From contig JAADIQ010000097.1 in assembly GCA_013151255.1 (NCBI GenBank), forward strand, positions 1 to 50,092: a stretch of DNA of 50,092 bases. Direction: 5' to 3'. This DNA comes from Alphaproteobacteria bacterium. GTDB taxonomy: Bacteria; Pseudomonadota; Alphaproteobacteria; Caulobacterales; Parvularculaceae. A program made the translations under genes and the position numbers. Under the pieces are notes generated by a model. The model ran no database searches. It was not told where the DNA came from and worked only from the letters and a program-made list of their open reading frames with translations. Shown piece after piece: positions 18,022 to 26,486 of this stretch. The first letter of the stretch is position 1. Each line of letters begins with the position of its first letter.

Positions 18022-18268
18022 CAGCTGGCGGCCACCATTCATCCACCGCAGGCTTGGCCTTACGGATTGATTGTGTTTCAATCAACGCATGCCTGAGTAT
18101 CGTCGCCTTTCCGCCGATGCGCGAACAAAAGGCGGGCAAATGCCCGCCACTTGTTCTACGCGGCGATAGCCGCATGATTGCCGGTCGTCGGATCGCCGGC
18201 GTTGGCCGAGCCAGCGAAAATTGCCATTGCAAGCGTTATTCCGACCAGTTGTTTTTGGCGCTTAATAA

Positions 18269-19692
18269 TCAGTATACGGTCCATCCAAAAATTCTGAATG
18301 TATTGTTATCAGACGCATCTCTTCCGAAACCGTCAAAATTATTCGATGCGCCATCGATCCTAAAATAGGTGATATACTGCGCGCCGACACGTAAATTGAA
18401 TCGTGGTCCCAGAGGCGAATTGCTTCCACCAAACGGCGTCGCATCAATCTGAAACAAGAGGCCCGAACTATTTGGTGAAAATGTTCGCGAATAACTGTAG
18501 AGTTGGGGGTCGGATGAGCCCCAACTATTGAAAGCGCCAGCTGTCAGGCCAAATTTGTTTTGCCAGTAATATGAGGCGTCAATGCGGATGTCTTGAAGCG
18601 TATTCTTTGCATTAGCGGCGAGCACAAGAAACTGTGACGCTGGCAGACGCTGCGACTCATGCGTGTATCGGCCGTTAATGGTGAAGACATCTTTGTTGGC
18701 TCGAAAGAGCTGATAAGACGCATCAATTCCCAAGTCTGTTATTCGATCGGTGACGCCAGCTGTTGTATCACGCTCCGGAAAGACATGACTAAACAAGCCA
18801 AAGGCGCCGACTTCAATATTCTGATCGCCCCAATTTTTTTGGTATGCGATGCGCGCATAGGGCGCCACACCTTTGATCTTCATTGTTTCGCCGGGATCAA
18901 CGCCCAAATTGTCTAAGACGCTGGCGCTGAGTGATCGATATCCGCCAGCTTCGATATAGACGCTTGAGTTAATCCACGCATAGCCAGTAAGGCCAATCGT
19001 ATTTTGCGCAAAACTATCGGCGATAACAGGGGCGGCGCTTGGACCCGGCGCAAGCGCTGAGTCTGTATAGGGATAGCCGAATCCGGGAAGCGAATTCCAT
19101 ATATCCTGAACTGTCGGCGAATTGTTAAGACTGGCGCCAAGAACAACATTGGCGCCCTTTACTGTCGCCGTCGCCGCGACGCGCAAATCCACATTGTCCA
19201 ACGCCCAGCTCTCATCGACGCCGTCATAGGTGCCCTGAACGAAACCGCCCACATGATTGCCCACTCCGCCTGCCAGAAATAAACTGAGCTCGTCGAGCGA
19301 GACGTTGTCATTGGTCGAAAAATCAGGGGCCAGGTCGTCCTGCTGTTCCGCTGTTCGCAAATAGGACGCAATCGCCATCATCGACAATGGCAAGCTCTTC
19401 TTATTGGTGCGCATCGTATATGCTTGCGTCTTGAATTCTCGTCCAAATGGGGTGAGCTGTGGTCCAAAGCCGCCAACATGGCATGAACTGCATGGCTGAC
19501 CGGTTTGCGCGCCAAAGCTGGGAACAGCCGCCGCAGGCGCGCAGGCGTGGTGATTGCCCCAAAAATCAAAAGCGCTGATACAAACAAAAGCGCAGATACA
19601 AAAAGTAAATTTACACGAGCAGTTAATCCCAGAATTTGCCGCTTTTGTATTTTTCCTGTTTTATAAGGGCTTATGCCAAATATTTCGTTCAT
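18269..19692 (-). pseudogene. Frameshifted gene: CxxCH motif plus outer-membrane beta-barrel
   Basis: From the ATG at 19692 (MNEIFGISPYK, with AGGAG upstream) the frame encodes a hydrophobic export signal containing LFVSALLFVSALL, an 18-bp tandem duplication. Near 19545-19570 that frame diverges. The frame one base back continues as ACAPAAAVPSFG, then a c-type motif CSSCH, then PFGREFKTQAYTM and about 380 residues rich in beta strands ending in a terminal aromatic (GWTVY). This matches a known layout of outer-membrane proteins with a CxxCH head and a porin-like barrel (NNSPTVQDIWNSLPGFGYPY). The downstream frame alone has no start codon before the ATG at 19414, which would lose the haem motif. 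So this is a broken gene, or a sequencing indel in an intact one. Confidence 0.72.
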
Positions 19693-19922
19693 CGACTCAC
19701 TCCTTTTATTGGGATGCGCTGTGATTTCCTTCTGTAAGCGCCATCTTGGGCAAACACGCGTTGTCAAAACCTGATGCCACGATGCGAAGCGCATCGAAGC
19801 AGTCAGATTTTCAGATGTAGAAAATAATTTTGTAACTCTTATAGTTAAAACGTGCGCTTGATTTATTCTGCCGTCAAGCAGCCGCGGCTTCGCTGTAGGG
19901 CGGCAAATGCCCGCACTACCGT

Positions 19923-19965
19923 CGCAAACCTCCCATCTCCGCCGACCATGAGCAATGCTTGCGCA
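19923..19965. repeat. 43-bp direct repeat, copy B
   Basis: Same orientation as copy A at 17979-18021, with 4 mismatches. It lies in the roughly 300-base gap between the frameshifted gene and the crotonase gene. Apart from this repeat I see nothing else in that gap beyond the likely divergent promoters. Confidence 0.8.
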
Positions 19966-19993
19966 AGCCTCGCGGCGGCGCCACAACCTCGCC

Positions 19994-20809
19994 ATGCCGC
20001 ATGCAGATACACCGCCCATCCTCACCGCAATTGACGGCCCGGTCTTTATCGTCACCATCAACCGGCCGGCGCGGCGCAACGCTGTTGACCGCATCACCGC
20101 TGATGCGCTGGCGGCGGCGTTTCGGGCTTTTGACGATGATGACGATCTCTGCGTCGCGATCCTCACCGGCGCCGGGGGAAATTTTTGCGCCGGCGCGGAT
20201 TTAAAAGCTATCGCTGAAGGCGCCGGCAATCGCACCGAGCCCGTAGGCGACGGACCCCAACTTAACGCACCCATGGGTCCGACGCGGTTGCAGCTTTCCA
20301 AACCGGTGATCGCCGCCGTTGAAGGTTATGCGGTGGCCGGCGGGCTGGAGCTGGCTTTGTGGTGTGATCTGCGCGTGGCGGCGCGCGATGCAACTTTCGG
20401 AGTTTACTGCCGGCGGTTCGGCGTGCCGTTGATTGACGGCGGCACGGTGCGCCTGCCGCGGCTGATCGGACAATCGCGCGCGCTCGACATGATCCTCACC
20501 GGGCGCAGCGTTGGCGCGGATGAGGCCCATCTTTGGGGCCTCGCCAATCGCCTCGCTGAGCCGGGCAGGGCGCTGGCCGAAGCCACCGCCCTGGCGCATG
20601 CGCTGGCGGCATTGCCCCAGACTTGCCTGCGCAATGACCGCGCCTCGGCGCTGGGGCAATGGTCGCTGGACGAGGCGGCGGCGATGCGCGAAGAATTCCG
20701 TCTCGGCCGCAACACCCTCGAATCAGGCGAAACCCTATCGGGCGCAACAAAATTCACCCAGGGCGCGGGCCGCAGCGGCGCGCACCTGTCAGCCAAGAAA
20801 GACAAGTAA
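19994..20809 (+). CDS. Crotonase/enoyl-CoA hydratase family protein
   Basis: A 271-residue crotonase-fold protein. The oxyanion-hole segments are ILTGAGGNFCAGADLKAI (about residues 57-74) and GYAVAGGLELALWCDLRVAA (about 114-133). The Glu of GGLEL corresponds to the first catalytic glutamate of crotonase. The second (QPE in true hydratases) is replaced: the aligned stretch reads FGVYCRRFGVPLIDGG. It may therefore not be a simple 2-enoyl-CoA hydratase; a subfamily with the same FGVxCRRxGVPLIDGG motif is widespread but uncharacterised. The start at 19994 (MPHADTPP) gives a normal N-terminus. It ends 6 bases before parE. Confidence 0.88.
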   Translation: MPHADTPPILTAIDGPVFIVTINRPARRNAVDRITADALAAAFRAFDDDDDLCVAILTGAGGNFCAGADLKAIAEGAGNRTEPVGDGPQLNAPMGPTRLQLSKPVIAAVEGYAVAGGLELALWCDLRVAARDATFGVYCRRFGVPLIDGGTVRLPRLIGQSRALDMILTGRSVGADEAHLWGLANRLAEPGRALAEATALAHALAALPQTCLRNDRASALGQWSLDEAAAMREEFRLGRNTLESGETLSGATKFTQGAGRSGAHLSAKKDK

Positions 20810-20815
20810 ACGCGT

Positions 20816-22810
20816 ATGGCCAAGCGAGCGACAGCAAAACACGATATCGACCTGTTCGGCGACTACACCGCCAAGGACATCGAGGTTCTCGAAGGCCTGG
20901 AACCGGTGCGCAAACGCCCGGGTATGTATATTGGCGGCGCGGACGAAAAGGGGATGCACCACCTGTTCGCCGAAGTGCTCGACAACGCCATGGACGAGGC
21001 CGTCGCCGGTTACGCCAGCCGCATCGAGGTCGAGCTGTTCGAGGACGGCTATTTGCAAGTCACCGATAATGGCCGCGGCGTGCCGGTCGATCCGCATCCG
21101 AAGTTTAAGAAAAAATCAGCGCTTGAAGTCATCATGACGACGCTGCATGCGGGCGGCAAGTTTGACGGCAAGGCTTACGTCACCTCTGGCGGGCTGCACG
21201 GCGTTGGGGTTTCGGTGGTGAATGCGCTGTCGGACGATCTCATCGTTGAGGTTTGTCGCGGGCGCACCATGTACCGGCAGTCTTACGCGGAAGGAAAGCC
21301 GCGCACCAAGCTCGAAAAAGTCGGCCCCGCGCCGAACAAGCGCGGCACCAGCGTGATGTTTCACCCGGACCCGAAAATCTTCGGGACCAAGCTCGCGTTC
21401 CGTCCGTCGCGGCTGTTCAAAATGGCGCGCTCAAAAGCCTATCTCTTTGGCGGCGTTGAAATCCGCTGGAAATGCGCCGCAAGCCTTATCAAGGACAAGG
21501 ACCAAACCCCGACGGAAGCGGTGTTCCACTTCGAAAGGGGGCTTACGGATTATCTGCAAACCCTCGCTGGCGCCAAGCCCACCGTGACTGAGGACATGTT
21601 CTCCGGCAAGGTCGAGCGCAAGGACGATGGCGGCCACGGCAATGTCGAATGGGCGGTGTTGTGGGGCGCGGCCGGGTTCGGCGACGCCGACGGTTTCATT
21701 CATTCTTATTGCAACACCATCCCGACGGCCGAGGGCGGCTCGCATGAGGCGGGCCTGCGCGCGGCGTTGACCCGTGGGCTAAAGGCTTATGGCGAATTAT
21801 CGGGGGTGAAAAAAGCCGCCAACATCACCGCTGAGGATGTGCTGGGGACCGCCGGCGCCCTCCTCTCCGTCTTTGTGCGCAATCCGGAATTTCAGGGCCA
21901 GACCAAAGACAAGCTGGCCACCGCGGAGGCGCAAAAAATTGTTGAGGCGACGTTGCGCCCGGCGTTTGATCATTGGCTGGCGTCCAACCCCAAGCAGGCC
22001 GGCCAGCTGGTCGAGTGGGTGGTGGACCGCGCCGATGAGCGCCAGCGCCGCCGCAAGGAAAAGGAAGTTTCGCGCGCTGCCGCAACGCGCAAGCTGCGCC
22101 TGCCAGGCAAACTCGCCGACTGCGCTCAGAAGGACCGTACGGGTACGGAATTGTTTCTGGTCGAAGGCGACAGCGCCGGCGGCTCCGCCAAACAGGCGCG
22201 CAACCGCGCGACGCAAGCGATTTTGCCCCTGCGCGGGAAAATCCTCAATGTCGCTTCGGCGGCGCGCGATAAAATCCTCGCCAATCAGGAAATCGCCGAC
22301 ATGACCCAGGCGCTCGGCGCTGGCATCGGTTCAAAGTTCGATATTGAAAATCTGCGTTATGAAAAAATCATCATCATGACCGACGCCGATGTCGACGGCG
22401 CGCATATCGCCGCCCTCCTCATCACCTTCTTCCACCAGGAAATGCCGGAGTTAATCCGCCAGGGCCATCTCTACATGGCGCAACCGCCGCTGTTTCGTCT
22501 TTCTGCCGGCGGAAAGTCCGTCTACGCCATGGACGAAGACAGCCGCGACAAGCTGCTGAAGTCGGAATTCAAAGCCAGCCAAAAAGTTGATGTCGGCCGC
22601 TTCAAAGGCCTCGGCGAAATGATGCCCGCGCAATTAAAAGTCACCACCATGAACCCAGCCACAAGAACGCTCGCCCGCGTCGTCATCGCCGAAGACAAGG
22701 TTGAAGCGGCCGATGATTTGGTGACCCGCCTGATGGGGAAGAAGCCGGAGGCAAGGTTTCAGTTCATTCAGGAGAACGCTGAGTTTGTTCGGGATGCGCT
22801 GGATATTTGA
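20816..22810 (+). CDS. parE: DNA topoisomerase IV subunit B
   Basis: The ATPase and TOPRIM subunit of topoisomerase IV, which decatenates daughter chromosomes with ParC. The GHKL ATPase motifs are EVLDNAMDEAVAG, DNGRGVPVD and SGGLHGVGVSVVNALS (residues about 55-145). The TOPRIM domain has FLVEGDSAGGSAKQARN (about 445-461) and IIMTDADVDGAHI (about 518-530). The C-terminal signature VGRFKGLGEMMPAQL is complete. I call ParE rather than GyrB from the 664-residue length and the KRPGMYIGGADEKGMHHLFAEVLDN form; GyrB is usually about 800 residues. Translation may be coupled to the crotonase gene 6 bases upstream. Confidence 0.95.
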   Translation: MAKRATAKHDIDLFGDYTAKDIEVLEGLEPVRKRPGMYIGGADEKGMHHLFAEVLDNAMDEAVAGYASRIEVELFEDGYLQVTDNGRGVPVDPHPKFKKKSALEVIMTTLHAGGKFDGKAYVTSGGLHGVGVSVVNALSDDLIVEVCRGRTMYRQSYAEGKPRTKLEKVGPAPNKRGTSVMFHPDPKIFGTKLAFRPSRLFKMARSKAYLFGGVEIRWKCAASLIKDKDQTPTEAVFHFERGLTDYLQTLAGAKPTVTEDMFSGKVERKDDGGHGNVEWAVLWGAAGFGDADGFIHSYCNTIPTAEGGSHEAGLRAALTRGLKAYGELSGVKKAANITAEDVLGTAGALLSVFVRNPEFQGQTKDKLATAEAQKIVEATLRPAFDHWLASNPKQAGQLVEWVVDRADERQRRRKEKEVSRAAATRKLRLPGKLADCAQKDRTGTELFLVEGDSAGGSAKQARNRATQAILPLRGKILNVASAARDKILANQEIADMTQALGAGIGSKFDIENLRYEKIIIMTDADVDGAHIAALLITFFHQEMPELIRQGHLYMAQPPLFRLSAGGKSVYAMDEDSRDKLLKSEFKASQKVDVGRFKGLGEMMPAQLKVTTMNPATRTLARVVIAEDKVEAADDLVTRLMGKKPEARFQFIQENAEFVRDALDI

Positions 22811-22831
22811 GGGGGAGGGATTCCAATAGCT

Positions 22832-24271
22832 ATGCCCAATGTCCTATTCGGAAATGGATACGCCTTCGAAGAGTGTGCGAAGTTCAATATACTCTTGGGC
22901 AAGAATGGATCGGGCAAGAGCACTCTACTTAGAGAACTTGATGCTGCCCGCCAAAATACAGGAGCGTTTATCAAGTATATCACGCCTGAACGAGGCGGAG
23001 AACTTACCTATGATGGTAGCGTGGAAACAAGCCAGTCGCAAAACGCACAATGGCTTTGGAGTGTTCGGAGGAAAAATCAATTCCATCAATTTAGGCAGAC
23101 TAGCGTTTCAGAGTTTCGCAAGCTTGAAACATTAGTACTGCGAAAAATAGAACAGGATCTGGAAGTTAGAGCCGATCTAAATTTTTCATTTGAATCCACA
23201 ATTCAAGAGATCAATGCATTACTTGATAGAATAAAAATATACCGTAAAGAGAATGGCATCTTTGGAATTCGCAATAAGCAAACAGATGCTGAAGAAACCA
23301 CGCATCAAATCAGCAGCGGCGAATCCGAGCTTATAAGCTTAGCAATTGAGATTCTAAACTTTTCTTACGTCTGTCAGCAGGAAGACTACCGCGAACATGA
23401 AAATTGGCTCTTGCTAGACGAGCCAGATGTTCACCTTCACCCTGATCTGCAATATCGCTTAATGCGATTGCTCGTAAATTCTTTCAAGAATACACCGGGA
23501 AGAGTTATTATTGCGACACATAGCACATGTGTTCTATCTGCCTTAATTAACGAAACAGATATGCGTATTGCTTTTCTCACTCCACAGTTACAAATCGCGA
23601 AATTCATCAAACCTGACGAACCCTTAATAAGTATTTTGCCGGTGTTTGGCGCACACCCTCTTTCTAGTGTGTTCAACGAAAAACCCATTCTAATTGTTGA
23701 AGGCGAAGACGACGAGAGAGTGTGGCAAACGGCTGTGCGTTCTTCTCAAGGTTCCATTAGTGTCTATCCTTGTGTTGCTGGAGATAAGCATAAAATGAGC
23801 GCCTTTGAGGATGCCACAAATCAGCTAATTTCCTCTGTATATGAAGATGCTAAAGCATATTCATTTCGTGATCGTGACGATGATGACTATGCAATAGGTG
23901 ATAACGGCTGCGTTGTTCGCGCAAGGCTAAATTGTTACGCAATTGAAAACCTACTCCTAACCAACGATGTTTTGGGCAATCTCAACACATCATGGGAAAA
24001 CATAAACTCCGCGTTTGAAGAATGGATTGCCGCCAACGCGGGGCATCCACAACACGCTGCCGCCGTAGGCTTTCGCGATGATGGATGGGATCGTAGAAAT
24101 GCAAACATAAAACCACTAAGAAATGTCATCATGATGCTAGCAGGCTCGAATAAGCCGTGGGAAATAGCGGCGGGTCAAGCGATAGCGGATATCAAAAACA
24201 CAAACGCTGCCGGAGAAAATTCACTACGAGATTTTCTTGGACCGAAGATTATTGGCGCTTTGGATTTGTAA
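22832..24271 (+). CDS. ABC-type ATPase fused to a TOPRIM-like domain (OLD/PARIS-like), candidate defence gene
   Basis: A 479-residue protein. The N-terminal SMC/ABC-type ATPase has Walker A LLGKNGSGKSTLL (about residues 21-33), a signature-like SSGESELISLAIEI (about 162-175), Walker B WLLLDEPDVHLHPD and a switch His in IIATHST. A C-terminal TOPRIM-like part begins at about residue 285: ILIVEGEDDERVW supplies the acidic Glu, FRDRDDDD the DxD, and NCYAIENLLL the trailing Glu. These match OLD-family nucleases and DUF4435 proteins such as the PARIS effector. It starts 21 bases after parE with GGGGGAGGG upstream. Its composition is clearly more AT-rich than its flanks, indicating acquisition by transfer. 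A defence role is inferred. Confidence 0.75.
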   Translation: MPNVLFGNGYAFEECAKFNILLGKNGSGKSTLLRELDAARQNTGAFIKYITPERGGELTYDGSVETSQSQNAQWLWSVRRKNQFHQFRQTSVSEFRKLETLVLRKIEQDLEVRADLNFSFESTIQEINALLDRIKIYRKENGIFGIRNKQTDAEETTHQISSGESELISLAIEILNFSYVCQQEDYREHENWLLLDEPDVHLHPDLQYRLMRLLVNSFKNTPGRVIIATHSTCVLSALINETDMRIAFLTPQLQIAKFIKPDEPLISILPVFGAHPLSSVFNEKPILIVEGEDDERVWQTAVRSSQGSISVYPCVAGDKHKMSAFEDATNQLISSVYEDAKAYSFRDRDDDDYAIGDNGCVVRARLNCYAIENLLLTNDVLGNLNTSWENINSAFEEWIAANAGHPQHAAAVGFRDDGWDRRNANIKPLRNVIMMLAGSNKPWEIAAGQAIADIKNTNAAGENSLRDFLGPKIIGALDL

Positions 24272-24335
24272 CGCCGCACGTACCATTATTGTCACGTGGC
24301 GCGTTATATTTCTCGCCGGCAACAAACCACTCATC

Positions 24336-24466
24336 GTCATCCCGGATGCGACGCAACACGAAGTGTTGCTTCGCTGGTCCGGGATCTGTTGCAGGGTGTG
24401 GAGCATGTTGATAGCGATCCCGTGCTAGCAGTGCACCACTGCGTGCTGCACAGCACACGGGATGAC
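24336..24466. repeat. Composite hairpin intergenic element
   Basis: About 131 bases bounded by GTCATCCC and GGGATGAC. It consists of two hairpins. The first joins ATCCCGGA to TCCGGGAT and nests GCAACAC/GTGTTGC. The second joins GATCCCGTGC to the inexact partner CACACGGGAT and nests TGCAC-type arms. Elements with GTCATCCC termini are frequent between genes in Alphaproteobacteria, and two further elements of similar style occur here at 35193-35268 and 48916-49000. Confidence 0.7.
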
Positions 24467-24535
24467 AACGATAAAACTCCCCGCTCAATCCGTCAGGGGC
24501 GGGCGGCGGGCAGTAGTGTAAGGCCATTCCAGCCC

Positions 24536-24573
24536 GTGAGGATGAAATTTAATATATTAAATTTCATCCTCAC
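24536..24573. repeat. Perfect 38-bp palindrome
   Basis: Two 19-base arms with no loop: GTGAGGATGAAATTTAATA and its exact complement. The centre is AT-only and the ends are GC-rich. The octamer ATTCCAGC occurs at 24526-24533 and again at 24576-24583, so the palindrome looks framed by a short direct repeat. There is no T-run, so it is not a standard terminator. Confidence 0.85.
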
Positions 24574-24864
24574 CGATTCCAGCGGCCCTATACTCCTCGG
24601 CAATCCGGATATGGAAAGGCGTTATTGCGAGCGCTCTTCAACGATCCGGCAATTGTGATCAAAGGAGCAAACCACATGCGGCGAATAAAAACATCCCGGC
24701 GCCAGGCGCCGCCAGCGCCATCAATGAAGGCGGCGGCGCCAAGTGAAAATGTTGGACAAGATTTCGCTACAGGCCCCGTGGTTGCAGGGCTCACATTAAG
24801 CGCGAGGGCGCTCTCCCAGCCCCTCATAAAGGTTGGCGCAAGAAACCTATGCAAGGCAGGATAA

Positions 24865-25191
24865 CTATGAAGACTTGTCTATCAGCCTACGGAGCGCTGG
24901 CTCCAATACCGCCGGATCGCCAATGATGGTGATGGTTTTTAGCCGTGCGGTCTCGCCAGCGCTGACCGACAGGGTGGATTTGGGAACGCCGAGCGCCTTG
25001 GCGAGGAGCTTGGTGATGGCCGCATTGGCATTGCCTTTGTCTGGCGGCGCGGTGACTTTAACGGCGAGGCGGGGTTCATCTCTCGCGCCTTGCCACAGGC
25101 CGGCGATTTCGTCTTTTGCGGCGCCCGGGCTCGCGCGCACAAAAATTTGCGCGCCATCTGGCGTCAGGTTGAAAAAATTCTGCGCGCTCAT
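24865..25191 (-). CDS. DUF167 family protein (YggU-like)
   Basis: A 108-residue protein of the DUF167/YggU family. The conserved core is VRASPGAAKDEIAGLW (about residues 18-33), followed by LAVKVTAPPDKGNANAAITKLLAKAL (about 44-69), the family hallmark. The structure is known for relatives but the function is not. It follows yggT by 13 bases on the same strand, the standard order in Proteobacteria. Confidence 0.92.
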   Translation of the reverse strand: MSAQNFFNLTPDGAQIFVRASPGAAKDEIAGLWQGARDEPRLAVKVTAPPDKGNANAAITKLLAKALGVPKSTLSVSAGETARLKTITIIGDPAVLEPALRRLIDKSS

Positions 25192-25204
25192 CGCCGCCGG
25201 CGGA

Positions 25205-25510
25205 TCAAGGAATCCCGATGCGCAGCGCTACCCACTGGTTCATCTCGCGCAGGAAGAAAACGCCGAGGAGCAGGACCAATGGCGACAGATCAAGCCCGCC
25301 CATGGACGGAAGGAAGTTACGGATGCGCCGCATCAACGGCTCGGTCATCGTCATCAGTGTGCGCCAGATCATGTCGACCACCTGATTGTGGCGGTTGATG
25401 ACATTGAACCCGAGCAGCCACGACATGATCACCATCGCGAAGACGATGAATGTATAAAGCTGCAAGATCGCATCGATCAGCAAAAAGAACGGCATCGGGA
25501 TGATTTGCAC
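25205..25510 (-). CDS. YggT family membrane protein
   Basis: A 101-residue inner-membrane protein with two YggT hydrophobic segments (about residues 8-31 and 72-92). Between them lie the conserved FNVINRHNQVVDMIWRTLMT and MTEPLMRRIRNFLPSMGGLD stretches. Relatives are linked to osmotic or potassium homeostasis and to cell-division or photosystem assembly factors (YlmG/CCB3). Here it forms a two-gene unit with the DUF167 gene. Confidence 0.9.
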   Translation of the reverse strand: MQIIPMPFFLLIDAILQLYTFIVFAMVIMSWLLGFNVINRHNQVVDMIWRTLMTMTEPLMRRIRNFLPSMGGLDLSPLVLLLGVFFLREMNQWVALRIGIP

Positions 25511-25597
25511 GCAAAGCTCCTGTTTGGCGCGCCGAGATTTCGCGCTTCTGGGGACTTAAGCGCAGTCGGCTTTGGTTGCAACAAGCGGGCGCGCGGT

Positions 25598-25996
25598 TCA
25601 CCGCGTTCCGGGCTCGCCCGGCAGACACAACACCGGGCTGGCAAACCCGCCGACCCGGACAAAGCCGACGCCGTCCTTTTCAACGATCACCAGGGTGACA
25701 TCGGCGTTAAAGCCGCCACGCCCGGACAGGAATTCCACATCATCGGCCGCCCAGATCAGCCGTCCGTTCACCGACGCCGTCTCGGCCATGCCGTCCCAGC
25801 AGCCAGTATAGGCGCAGACCGAAAAAGCCCCGTCGGCCCTCGCCCAGATATCCATCGGCGTCGTCTCCGCTTCGGCCTTGGCGGTGCATTCGCCGCCCGT
25901 GCACCAAATCTCAATCTGGTTGCGACAGGCCCAAACATCGGGCGGAACCTCCGACTTATTGGCGGACAACAAGGCGGCGACAAGAAGGAGCAACAT
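25598..25996 (-). CDS. Exported cysteine-containing hypothetical protein
   Basis: A 132-residue protein from the ATG at 25996, which has GGAGG seven bases upstream. The N-terminus MLLLLVAALLSANKS is a short signal peptide. The mature part has five or six cysteines (CRNQIEIWCTGGECTA and CAYTGCWDG, then one near the C-terminus) suitable for disulphides, so a periplasmic location is likely. I recognise no family. It lies 87 bases upstream of yggT on the same strand and may share its transcript. Confidence 0.65.
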   Translation of the reverse strand: MLLLLVAALLSANKSEVPPDVWACRNQIEIWCTGGECTAKAEAETTPMDIWARADGAFSVCAYTGCWDGMAETASVNGRLIWAADDVEFLSGRGGFNADVTLVIVEKDGVGFVRVGGFASPVLCLPGEPGTR

Positions 25997-26096
25997 GGAC
26001 AAACCTCCGGCTTCGCGGAAACCCGAGCTTATCGCTTCCGTCGGCCAATTGACAGAGACCGGCGCGGGGCCTTAAGACGCGGCCGTTAAAGGTTTC

Positions 26097-26172
<76 letters not shown>

Positions 26173-26249
26173 TTTTTGCCTCGCGGCGCAAAGCGCCTCC
26201 GGCGGGGCGGCCTGACCGGCCGACGCGCAGTCGCACGTTAAAAGCGACT

Positions 26250-26279
26250 GGTTCGATGTTTGTTCGGTTAGCTCCACCA
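26250..26279 (+). repeat. Degenerate copy of the tRNA-Ala 3' end (possible attachment-site remnant)
   Basis: GGTTCGAT followed after 11 bases by TAGCTCCACCA. These match the T-loop and 3' acceptor/CCA of tRNA-Ala (26148-26172), although the right half of the T stem no longer matches. Such 3'-end copies arise when integrases insert elements at tRNA genes. No integrase gene is visible in the window. The composition drops to AT-rich immediately after this point. Confidence 0.6.
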
Positions 26280-26486
26280 ACATCTTATGGAAACGGCAGT
26301 TTAGTATAGCACAGGACGAATTTTAGATTGGGGTAGTATGCCACGTTTTTCTCAAAATCCCGACTGCAGATCAAACACAATTTCTCGTTGAGCTCCCCAC
26401 GACATGACGTCGAGCAATAAAACATAAGGACCTCCTGAAAAACGAAATAGCTTAAGACGGGAAATCGCAGTTATTGCATCCGAATA

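Larger units (their letters stand above)
24272..24864. other. Non-coding interval with repeats
   Basis: Nearly 600 bases between the ATPase-TOPRIM gene and the convergent DUF167 gene. It contains a composite hairpin element (24336-24466) and a perfect 38-bp palindrome (24536-24573). Short open frames in 24588-24864 on both strands have no family resemblance or ribosome-binding site, so I call no gene. Confidence 0.6.

Noticed and set aside
17953..18081. Upstream extension of the old yellow enzyme frame
   Set aside because: It runs through the 43-bp dispersed repeat and has no domain; the enzyme begins at MAGILDT.
19540..19580. Programmed -1 frameshifting to join the signal and barrel frames
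   Set aside because: The ATTTTTGGGG run is not a standard slippery heptamer in the correct phase and I saw no clear downstream stimulatory structure. A mutation or sequencing indel is simpler.
24588..24864. Short open reading frames on both strands before the DUF167 gene
   Set aside because: They have no ribosome-binding site, recognisable family or plausible start, and they overlap each other on opposite strands.
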